A stretch of DNA of 5,815 nt from the NCBI GenBank assembly GCA_963854565.1, contig CAWKZT010000114.1, forward strand, positions 1 through 5,815, in the 5' to 3' direction. This stretch comes from CAWKZT01 sp963854565 (lineage in GTDB: Bacteria > Actinomycetota > Acidimicrobiia > Acidimicrobiales > JAHEJN01). This document shows, one piece after another, positions 1 to 5,617 of this stretch (the stretch's first letter is position 1; each line of letters starts with the position of its first letter). The position numbers and the translations under genes were made by a program. Below the pieces are notes generated by a model, which saw only the letters and a program-made list of their open reading frames with translations, did no database searches and was not told the DNA's origin.

Positions 1-675
1 CACCGAAAGGTCATGGCTGATGAACAAAAGGGTAAGACCATAACGGTCTTTCATGTCTTCGAGCAGGTTGAGCACCTGGGCCTGGACTGACACATCGAGG
101 GCCGAGACTGGCTCGTCGCACACGATGATCTTGGGGTCCAGAACAAGCGCACGGGCTACCGAAATGCGCTGACACTGTCCACCGGAATACTCGTGGGCTC
201 TTTTCTTACGGGCAGTCTCGACATCGAGGCCGACCTCCGCGATGATGCTAGCTACACGGTCGGTAGCGAAACCGGCATCGCCTTTGCCGCTCCAAACACT
301 CACGCCCTCACTCACAATGTCGAAGACCCTGCGGCGAGGATTGAGTGAACTAATCGGGTCCTGGAAGATCATCTGAATCTCAGGACGCATGCGGCGCAGC
401 TCTTCGCCCTTTAGCTGCGTAAGATCCTTGCCCTCGAAGACAACCGAGCCACTGGTAGGGCGGGGGAGCTGAATGACGGCCTTAGCGGTAGTTGATTTAC
501 CGCAACCGGACTCGCCGACGAGTCCGAGTGTTTCGCCTTCAATAATGTCAAAACTTACATCGGTTACGGCATGAACGACGCGGCCATTGCCAACAGGAAA
601 CTCCACCACCATGTTGTCGACGCGAAGCAGAGCCTCGCCCTCGGCGCGGAGATGAGCCTTACCAGATCCTGCCAT
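1..675 (-). CDS. Oligopeptide/dipeptide-type ABC transporter ATPase, second subunit (OppF/DppF-like), 3'-truncated by the window
   Basis: This is one of the two nucleotide-binding subunits that power the importer from the cytoplasmic face of the membrane. 225 codons are visible, starting MAGSGKAHLR, and the C-terminus lies beyond the left edge. Motifs in order are Walker A GESGCGKST (residues 54-62), Q-loop MIFQDP (Q105), signature YSGGQ (163-167), Walker B KIIVCDEP with catalytic Glu188, D-loop SALD, and H-loop ISHD (His221). The Q-loop context QDPISSLNP and the Walker B tail SALDVSVQAQ are typical of the OppF/DppF half of Opp/Dpp pairs. The residue after SGGQ is Cys168, where many homologues have Arg. 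The ATG at 675 shares its A with the TAA stop of the upstream ATPase gene (TAATG), and GAGAGG (688-683) lies 7 bases upstream, which supports this start. The Cys-rich C-terminal domain usual in this family cannot be checked. The substrate is unknown. Confidence 0.95.
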   Translation of the reverse strand, partial: MAGSGKAHLRAEGEALLRVDNMVVEFPVGNGRVVHAVTDVSFDIIEGETLGLVGESGCGKSTTAKAVIQLPRPTSGSVVFEGKDLTQLKGEELRRMRPEIQMIFQDPISSLNPRRRVFDIVSEGVSVWSGKGDAGFATDRVASIIAEVGLDVETARKKRAHEYSGGQCQRISVARALVLDPKIIVCDEPVSALDVSVQAQVLNLLEDMKDRYGLTLLFISHDLSV

Positions 676-1745
676 TAGACCGCCTCTCGCTTACGCACAG
701 GAAGGCCAACTGCGGTAACACCAGCGGCTTCGTTGCGTTCCAATGCGGCGTTGCCTTGATCGGTCCCAACTGGGAAGAAACAAGCCCAACGGTGATTGGA
801 CCAAGTGCTTAACTCAGGGCTCGACACTATGCACTCGGGTTGGGCGTACTTGCAGCGGGGAGCAAATCTGCACCCGGGTGGCGGAGACACGATGTCAGGT
901 GGGCTTCCCGGGATTGGTTCGAGTCGGGTATGTTTCGGGTAGCTCAACCGGGGAATCGAGGCCATTAGGGCCTCCGTGTACGGATGGCGCATTTCGCTGA
1001 AGAGTGTGTCAGTTGGCGCATACTCCATGACCCGTCCGCCGTACATAACCATGATGTCGTCGGTCCGGCCTCGGGCGACACCCAGATCGTGCGTAATCAG
1101 TGTCATTGCCATGCGGCGCTCAGCTTGCAGGTCGTTGAGCAGATCGAGAATGTACTTCTGCACAGTGACATCGAGTGCAGTCGTAGGTTCGTCGGCCACC
1201 AGAAAGTCGGGTTCGGCCGACAACGCAATCGCGATCATGACCCGCTGACGCATACCGCCAGAAAGTTCGTGGGGATACTGGTTGACCCGCTTGGCTGGCT
1301 CGGGGATACCGACAGACGTGAGTAGTTCGACGGCCCGTTCGATGGCGGCCTTTTTGTCGAGACCCAGGTGCTTACGAATCGGCTCGGTGATTTGCTTGCC
1401 GATGCGCATGACCGGGTTCAGCGACGTCATGGGATCCTGGAAAATCATGGACATGTTTTTGCCCCAGAAATCCTGTCGATCGTTGTTGGCTATTTCTTGG
1501 CCCTTGAATTTGACCGAACCCTGTTCGATCTGGTGTGAACTGGTCACGAGTCCCATGATCGACCGATTCAGTACCGACTTCCCTGAGCCGGACTCGCCCA
1601 CGATGCCAAGCGTCTTGCCTTGTTCAAGGGTGAACGAAATGCCGTCAACGGCCTTGGCCAAACCGCGTTCAGTACGAAATCCGACCCGGTAATCGGTGAC
1701 TTCAAGTAGCGGGGGAGCGACCGTTTCTTCGGTGGAATCGCTCAT
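675..1745 (-). CDS. Oligopeptide/dipeptide-type ABC transporter ATPase, first subunit (OppD/DppD-like)
   Basis: This 356-residue protein is the first ATPase of the importer and would pair with the OppF-like subunit encoded next. Motifs are Walker A GESGSGKS (50-57), Q-loop MIFQDPMTSLNP (Q103), signature LSGGMRQR (161-168), Walker B FLVADEP (181-187, Glu186), D-loop TALDVT, and H-loop LITHD (His219). The C-terminal oligopeptide/dipeptide-transporter extension follows, with PGSPPD (279-284) and cysteines 292, 298, 305 and 322 spaced C-x5-C-x6-C-x16-C. In characterised DppD-type ATPases, cysteines at this place can bind a [4Fe-4S] cluster; that is inferred here. About 30 residues after the last Cys (325-356) are low in recognisable motifs. 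The start is well supported: a strong Shine-Dalgarno GAAGGAG (1760-1754) lies 8 bases upstream, and the ATG overlaps the stop of the upstream permease (ATGA). MSGGM-type signatures are normal for OppD/DppD. Confidence 0.96.
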   Translation of the reverse strand: MSDSTEETVAPPLLEVTDYRVGFRTERGLAKAVDGISFTLEQGKTLGIVGESGSGKSVLNRSIMGLVTSSHQIEQGSVKFKGQEIANNDRQDFWGKNMSMIFQDPMTSLNPVMRIGKQITEPIRKHLGLDKKAAIERAVELLTSVGIPEPAKRVNQYPHELSGGMRQRVMIAIALSAEPDFLVADEPTTALDVTVQKYILDLLNDLQAERRMAMTLITHDLGVARGRTDDIMVMYGGRVMEYAPTDTLFSEMRHPYTEALMASIPRLSYPKHTRLEPIPGSPPDIVSPPPGCRFAPRCKYAQPECIVSSPELSTWSNHRWACFFPVGTDQGNAALERNEAAGVTAVGLPVRKREAV

Positions 1746-2650
1746 AGCGAAAGCTCCTTCACATCAAAGTAGTCACGCAGTTTGTCTCCCGCGAGATTGA
1801 GCGAGAGGACGGTGAGGAACAGCACCCCAATAGGCGCGAATGCAGCCCATGGTGTGTCTTCCAATGTGCGGCGTGAAGCACCGCGTCCGATGAGATTACC
1901 CCAGGTGATGGTTTGCTCAACCGAAAGGCCGAGGAACGCCAGTGCACCCTCACCCACGATGGCAATAGCCATTCCAAGGAGGGCTAATGCGCTCATAGGG
2001 ATGAGCACGTTGGGTAGGAGTTCTCGAGTGAGAATGCGGAAATTGGTTGCCCCGATGGTCCGCGAAGCCATGACGAACTCCCGCTCCGCGAATTGCATTG
2101 TGGCTGCTCGGGCCAGGCGTCCAATCGGGGCAATTCCGAGGATCCCGATGACAACCGCAATGACGGTCAAGCTTCGGTTCAGCAATGCGGTCAACAAAAT
2201 CGCGAGGATGAGGGTGGGGAACGACAACAGCACCAGGAAAATAAAGGAGATAATTTTGTCAAACCAACCCCGCACGAACCCGGCGATCATGCCGAGACTA
2301 CCGCCGATGCCCATGCCGAGCGCAATGGCAACAAAGCCAACGGTGAGCGAAACTCGTGCTCCCCAGATCGTGCGAGAAAACATGTCGAGGGCATCTTCAT
2401 CGGTTCCGAATGGATGGGCCCATGACGGGGGAGATGATGGTCCAGCGGCACCGCTCCCGAGGAAATTCTTTCGAGGATCCTTAATGGGCAATACCGGAGC
2501 GAAAACGGCCAGCAACACGACCGTGACAAGCCAGCCAATACATAGCCAAAACGCCCATCCGAGCTTCTTCTGCGCGACGTGTTCGGAAGGGACCGAATCG
2601 TCCGCCGATGTCGCCAAAGATGTTCCCGGATCGTCCCAGTCAATGCTCAT
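1742..2650 (-). CDS. ABC transporter permease, DppC/OppC type
   Basis: This 302-residue inner-membrane permease forms one half of the translocation channel. A hydrophilic cytoplasmic N-terminus (1-30) is followed by a first membrane segment (about 31-53), an extracytoplasmic loop, and the HPFGTDEDALDMFSR block (79-93), which matches the HPLGTDxxGRDxxSR hallmark of OppC/DppC proteins. The BPD_transp_1 core begins at about residue 98, with further membrane segments near 98-125, 131-155, 160-177, 217-241 and 272-288. The EAA-type coupling loop (191-214, around MASRTIGATN and LLPN) should contact the ATPases. In the hallmark block, the usual Gly-Arg-Asp is Ala-Leu-Asp. The length is normal for the family. 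GAGGG (2662-2658) lies 7 bases before the ATG, and the ATG overlaps the upstream permease stop by four bases (ATGA). The solute is not predictable from this subunit. Confidence 0.95.
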   Translation of the reverse strand: MSIDWDDPGTSLATSADDSVPSEHVAQKKLGWAFWLCIGWLVTVVLLAVFAPVLPIKDPRKNFLGSGAAGPSSPPSWAHPFGTDEDALDMFSRTIWGARVSLTVGFVAIALGMGIGGSLGMIAGFVRGWFDKIISFIFLVLLSFPTLILAILLTALLNRSLTVIAVVIGILGIAPIGRLARAATMQFAEREFVMASRTIGATNFRILTRELLPNVLIPMSALALLGMAIAIVGEGALAFLGLSVEQTITWGNLIGRGASRRTLEDTPWAAFAPIGVLFLTVLSLNLAGDKLRDYFDVKELSL

Positions 2651-3645
2651 CGGCTGACCCTCGGATCGATGATTGTATACAAGATGTCGACCAGCAAGTT
2701 GATGACGACAAATGCAGCGGAGATCAAGATGACGACCGCTAAGACCACGGGGAAGTCCTCGCGGAGAATGGCTTCAACTATGGCAGTACCAAGACCTGGG
2801 ATGCGAAACACCCGCTCGATAACAAGCGTGCCGCCGATCAGCGCTCCGGTGTTGATGCCGAAGACGGTGATGAAAGAGAACATTGATGGTCGCAACGCAT
2901 GCCCAAAGAGCACTCGGCGCTTTGACATGCCCTTGGACCTCGCCATCAAGATGAAGTCGTCTTGCAGGGTGGTAATGAGATCGGTGCGCAGCAGGCGCTG
3001 ATAAACCGCGGCGGCGGGTAAGGCGATGGTGAGTGCTGGCAATATCAGTTGCCAGACGTGTGATTTGAGCGGATCCCCGGCGGTGTAGGTCTGCGGAAAT
3101 ATGTTGAATTTGATCGCGAACGCATATTTAAGGATAATCCCGAGCGCGAAACTTGGCAGGGCCAACAGTCCAAAACTGACGACCATAGACGATCGGTCAA
3201 ATGGCCGTTGTGGTCGAGACGCGGCCAATACGGCCCAAGGGATGGCAATGACGGCCGCCATCAATTGCGCCAGCACTAACAGCGAGACTGTACGAGGTAT
3301 TCGCTCTTTAATGAGGTTCCAAACGGGCGGTTCGCCGTCTTCGGAGAACTGAACCCCAAAGTCGCCGGTTACGAAGTCTGCCACCCACAGTCTGTAGCGG
3401 GTAACCAGCGGCTTTTCGAGGTTGTATTCCTCCCGTGCCGAGCGGAGTACGTCGAGCGTCTTTTGGTCTTGAGGAGTAATAGATCCGTCGGAAGCGAAGC
3501 TTTCGAGCTCGTCATATTGGATTGCTGTGGGACCAACGATGTTGAACAGCGGGTCGCCCAGCACGTTCATTGCCCCGAAGGTCAACACGGACACAGAGAA
3601 TAAAAGAAGGATACCAAGCGCTACTTTTTGCAGCCAATAGCCCAT
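2647..3645 (-). CDS. ABC transporter permease, DppB/OppB type
   Basis: This 332-residue membrane protein is the partner of the DppC-like permease. It starts MGYWLQKVAL and has its first membrane segment at about 7-28. A long extracytoplasmic region follows, ending in YNLEKPLVTRYRLWVADFV and GDFGVQF (about 74-100), the position where OppB/DppB proteins carry LGLDxPxxxxY and GDLGxS. The BPD_transp_1 core spans about 113-325, with membrane segments near 117-143, 153-178, 197-216, 255-275 and 297-322. The EAA coupling loop is ARSKGMSKRRVLFGHALRP (235-253), and the C-terminus IDPRVSR is typical of the family. The segment between the first helix and YNLEKPL (about 31-73) is longer than in many homologues and acidic. 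Upstream lies a 43-base gap after the binding-protein gene with no strong Shine-Dalgarno, so the exact start is a little less certain than for its neighbours, though the N-terminal helix fits well. Confidence 0.95.
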   Translation of the reverse strand: MGYWLQKVALGILLLFSVSVLTFGAMNVLGDPLFNIVGPTAIQYDELESFASDGSITPQDQKTLDVLRSAREEYNLEKPLVTRYRLWVADFVTGDFGVQFSEDGEPPVWNLIKERIPRTVSLLVLAQLMAAVIAIPWAVLAASRPQRPFDRSSMVVSFGLLALPSFALGIILKYAFAIKFNIFPQTYTAGDPLKSHVWQLILPALTIALPAAAVYQRLLRTDLITTLQDDFILMARSKGMSKRRVLFGHALRPSMFSFITVFGINTGALIGGTLVIERVFRIPGLGTAIVEAILREDFPVVLAVVILISAAFVVINLLVDILYTIIDPRVSR

Positions 3646-3688
3646 ATTCTACAACGTCTCGTGCTGACCTTCAGACAATATTCGTTAC
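3646..3688 (-). other. 43-base gap between the lipoprotein gene and the first permease gene
   Basis: This is the only non-coding gap inside the operon. It is fairly AT-rich at its lipoprotein end. I see no stem longer than four base pairs, no T-run terminator and no strong Shine-Dalgarno before the permease ATG; the nearest purine-rich strings are GAAGG about 24 bases upstream and GAGA about 15 upstream. Readthrough from the lipoprotein gene is therefore likely, with weaker translation initiation on the permease. Confidence 0.6.
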
Positions 3689-5455
3689 TTACTCGCTAAT
3701 CCAGGTGGTGCCGAAGGAAGAGCTTCCGTTGGTGGCGCAAGCCAGCGCGACGCCTTCGGGAGTTACTCGATCACAGTGGCCATTGACAGCATCGGTGAAT
3801 GCGACCGACCAAATGGTTCGGGTGTAGAAAATGTACGTGTAGTCGTCGTGGATACGAGCCACGAGTTCTTGGTAAATCTCGGCCCGGCGTCCTTCATCGG
3901 TTGAGGCCATAGCCTCGAGCAACAAGACGTCGCGGCCTTCGTCACAAAAGCGTGGCCAGTTGAGCGAGATACCGCCCACACCAGCGCACCAGAGCCACAC
4001 GTTGTCTGCCACCGGATCGTTAGCGCCAAACTGTCGCCAGGTGTTGACCTGGTACTGGCCAAAGGCGATTGCTTGGATGAAGGAATCCTGCGGGATCATG
4101 TTTTGGCTGACATTGAACCCACCTTCGGTCCAACCAACGGTCAATATGTCAGCAATGCGATCCTGAACAACCGACGGACCGGAATAAGACAAGGCAAAGT
4201 CGATACGACCATCGTTGCAGTTCGCCGGAAGTTCGGCGCAGTACTCCTCGACTAGCAGTAACGCCGCAGCGGGATTCTCGGTCTCCTGCACCACATCGGG
4301 GTTGAAGTACGGGCTTTCGGGAGCGAACATTTGGTTCGCTCCACGCTGTATGCCGGCGCCGACGAGTTCGATGTAGTTCTCCCGAAAAGTTGCCAGTGTG
4401 AGCGCTTCTCGGACACGAATGTCGTCGAATGGTGCGTTCTCGGTGTTGATCATGGAGAAGGATTCTTCGGTGGTGTCATTGAGCAGCATTTCGATGGAAT
4501 CATCTTCCGACAACTCGACAATTGATTCAGCGTTGGTGGTGTGCAAGCCCTGCACATCGCCCTCAAGGAGAAGATCGACTCGTGCGTCGCTATCGGTGAC
4601 AGGAGCAAACTCGAGCGCATCGAGGTATACCTCGCCGTTCCAGTAGTTGTCATTGCGCACGAAGCGGGTGAGTGAGTCTGGGGTGCGACTGTCAAAGAGG
4701 AACGGGCCGGTACCGACGGGTTCTTGGTTGAGTGTTGGGTCGGCGTCAGCAGCAGCCAACCAGGTAGGCGAGGCAACCATGCCGACCTGGCCAGTCAATG
4801 TCGCCGGGAAATGAGCGTTGGGGATGGCGAGATGGAATTCAGCGGTGAGGTCATCGATTACGGTTATCTTCTCCTCGACACCCACGAAGAATGGATTCAC
4901 GGCTAGCCCCACTAGAAGGTCGCCTAGCTGCCGGGTAAAGTTATCGGCGATTGCGGCCGAGGTGAGTGGCGTACCATCGGTGAAAGTCATGTCCGGGCGT
5001 AGTTTGACTTGCCAGTTCAGGAAGTCATCGCTCGGCGTGAAACTCTCGGCTAAGAAAGGGACGATAGTGCCGTCAGCTGCCACGGCTGAAAGTGTTTCGA
5101 GGACTGCGCCGGTCATCATGTAGCCCGAGGCGGCTAGCGCGGAGGTGGTGGGGTTGAGTCCATCACCGTCTGCTTCGAGAGCAAAGCGGAGGGTGCCGCC
5201 CTTTACCGGGACGATTTCTGCGGGTTCTTCTTCGAAGGTTTCGATAATTTCGGGGGCAGGTTCTTCGGCGGCAGGTTCTTCGGCGGCAGGTTCTTCGGCG
5301 GCAGGTTCTTCGGCGGTGGTATCGCCCGAAGCAACGTCCTCGGCAGAAGAGCCACTGTCGCTGCTACCGCAAGCGGCGGCAACAAAGGTGAATGCGAGAA
5401 GGATGGCTAGCAAGCGCATCCATTTCGACGCGTGAGCGCCCTGAGATTTAACCAT
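3689..5455 (-). CDS. Family 5 extracellular solute-binding lipoprotein of the ABC importer (DppA/OppA-like)
   Basis: This 588-residue protein should capture the solute outside the membrane and deliver it to the permeases. Residues 1-28 form a signal peptide (Lys/Arg then LLAILLAFTFVAAA), with lipobox AAAC giving lipidated Cys29. A flexible acidic linker (30-82) follows and contains four copies of AEEPA (48-67). The SBP_bac_5 domain runs from about 85 (KGGTLRFAL) to the end, with the family block WQVKLRPDMTFTDGTPLTS (148-166) and GTGPF (248-252). Besides Cys29 there are six cysteines in three close pairs: 406/413, 490/504 and 561/573, which may be disulfides. The ATG at 5455 follows GGGGGAG with a 10-base spacer; Met13 is a weaker alternative that keeps the signal peptide. 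It is the first gene of the operon, as is common for such importers. The family covers peptides, nickel, opines and other solutes, so the ligand is open. Confidence 0.95.
   Translation of the reverse strand: MVKSQGAHASKWMRLLAILLAFTFVAAACGSSDSGSSAEDVASGDTTAEEPAAEEPAAEEPAAEEPAPEIIETFEEEPAEIVPVKGGTLRFALEADGDGLNPTTSALAASGYMMTGAVLETLSAVAADGTIVPFLAESFTPSDDFLNWQVKLRPDMTFTDGTPLTSAAIADNFTRQLGDLLVGLAVNPFFVGVEEKITVIDDLTAEFHLAIPNAHFPATLTGQVGMVASPTWLAAADADPTLNQEPVGTGPFLFDSRTPDSLTRFVRNDNYWNGEVYLDALEFAPVTDSDARVDLLLEGDVQGLHTTNAESIVELSEDDSIEMLLNDTTEESFSMINTENAPFDDIRVREALTLATFRENYIELVGAGIQRGANQMFAPESPYFNPDVVQETENPAAALLLVEEYCAELPANCNDGRIDFALSYSGPSVVQDRIADILTVGWTEGGFNVSQNMIPQDSFIQAIAFGQYQVNTWRQFGANDPVADNVWLWCAGVGGISLNWPRFCDEGRDVLLLEAMASTDEGRRAEIYQELVARIHDDYTYIFYTRTIWSVAFTDAVNGHCDRVTPEGVALACATNGSSSFGTTWISE
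5256..5315 (-). repeat. Four perfect tandem copies of a 15-bp unit inside the lipoprotein linker
   Basis: The plus-strand unit GCAGGTTCTTCGGCG repeats four times without a mismatch (5256-5270, 5271-5285, 5286-5300, 5301-5315). On the coding strand it encodes AEEPA four times, residues 48-67 of the solute-binding lipoprotein. The unit length is a multiple of three, so gain or loss of copies would only lengthen or shorten the linker. Perfect identity at DNA level, including third codon positions, suggests recent slippage expansion and not selection on the peptide alone. Confidence 0.97.
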
Positions 5456-5465
5456 GAAGATATGT

Positions 5466-5472
5466 CTCCCCC
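5466..5472 (-). promoter_or_regulatory. Shine-Dalgarno of the solute-binding lipoprotein gene
   Basis: The minus strand reads GGGGGAG, ending 10 bases before the ATG at 5455. It is a purine-rich anti-16S match with a slightly long spacer, and it favours the ATG at 5455 over the in-frame Met13 at 5419. Confidence 0.6.
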
Positions 5473-5504
5473 GGAGGTATCGGTGCGACGTGCGTTACAC
5501 CTGG

Positions 5505-5510
5505 ATGTTA
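5505..5510 (-). promoter_or_regulatory. Weak candidate -10 element (TAACAT) for the importer operon
   Basis: TAACAT on the minus strand fits TANNNT and would give a leader of roughly 40-45 bases before the lipoprotein ATG, leaving room for the GGGGGAG ribosome site. No clear -35 was found at the right spacing; the palindrome at 5536-5555 would then lie around -38 to -57, an activator-like position. The call rests on a short motif. Confidence 0.22.
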
Positions 5511-5535
5511 ACTGTGGCAGATCAGTAGTCCTGAA

Positions 5536-5555
5536 GCCAATCAGATTGGCCAATC
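5536..5555. promoter_or_regulatory. Palindromic operator candidate with three half-sites
   Basis: GCCAATCAGATTGGC (5536-5550) is a perfect inverted repeat with 7-base arms around a central A. It is followed directly by another CCAATC (5550-5555), so GATTGGCCAATC (5544-5555) is also a perfect 12-base palindrome. The site lies in the divergent intergenic region, about 80 bases before the lipoprotein start and about 62 bases before the thiamine diphosphokinase start. This fits a dimeric regulator acting on one or both genes. The regulator and its family are unknown, and the function is inferred from symmetry and position only. Confidence 0.5.
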
Positions 5556-5605
5556 GTCGTAGAAATGTCATGACGCCGTTCCCAGATACGCGGATGCGCA
5601 GGGCT

Positions 5606-5611
5606 TATGCT
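5606..5611 (+). promoter_or_regulatory. Candidate -10 element (TATGCT) of a leaderless promoter for the thiamine diphosphokinase gene
   Basis: TATGCT matches the TANNNT -10 pattern and ends exactly 6 bases before the ATG at 5618, which would place the transcription start on the A of the start codon. There is no good Shine-Dalgarno before this ATG, as expected for a leaderless mRNA, and such genes are frequent in actinobacteria. No convincing -35 hexamer was found near 5582-5588. The motif is short and could be chance. Confidence 0.4.
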
Positions 5612-5617
5612 TGCCGC

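Larger units (their letters stand above)
5456..5617. other. Divergent intergenic region between importer operon and thiamine diphosphokinase gene
   Basis: These 162 bases separate two outward-facing genes and must hold both promoters. They contain the lipoprotein ribosome site, a weak minus-strand -10, the three-half-site palindrome and a plus-strand TATGCT. An 8-base palindrome GTCATGAC (5567-5574) is also present but is short. If translation of the plus-strand gene began at the ATG at 5570, the region would shrink to 114 bases. No small ORF or structured RNA was recognised. Confidence 0.7.

Noticed and set aside
1282..1692. Plus-strand open frame of 136 codons opposite the first ATPase
   Set aside because: It is antisense to the Walker A to Q-loop part of a clear ATPase and has no recognisable protein features.
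1782..2657. Long plus-strand open frame (291 codons) opposite the DppC-like permease
   Set aside because: Its translation is rich in Arg, Ser, Pro and Met with no domain pattern, and it lies fully antisense to a clear permease with all family motifs. It is a shadow of that gene's codon bias.
3656..3676. Possible hairpin in the gap after the binding-protein gene (CTGA/TCAG and GTCT/AGAC)
   Set aside because: The stems are only four base pairs, mutually exclusive, and no T-run follows, so it is not supported as a terminator or attenuator.
5203..5385. Minus-strand frame encoding a Pro-Lys-Asn-Leu repeat peptide
   Set aside because: It is the 15-bp repeat of the lipoprotein linker read in another frame; the signal peptide, lipobox and domain all support the annotated frame.
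5567..5574. GTCATGAC palindrome near the alternative kinase start
   Set aside because: Eight bases of symmetry are expected by chance, and there is no repeat of the motif nearby.
5456..5617. A thiamine diphosphate riboswitch in front of the kinase or importer gene
   Set aside because: The conserved THI-box core (CUGAGA and the paired pyrophosphate-sensor arm) is not present, and the leaders are too short.
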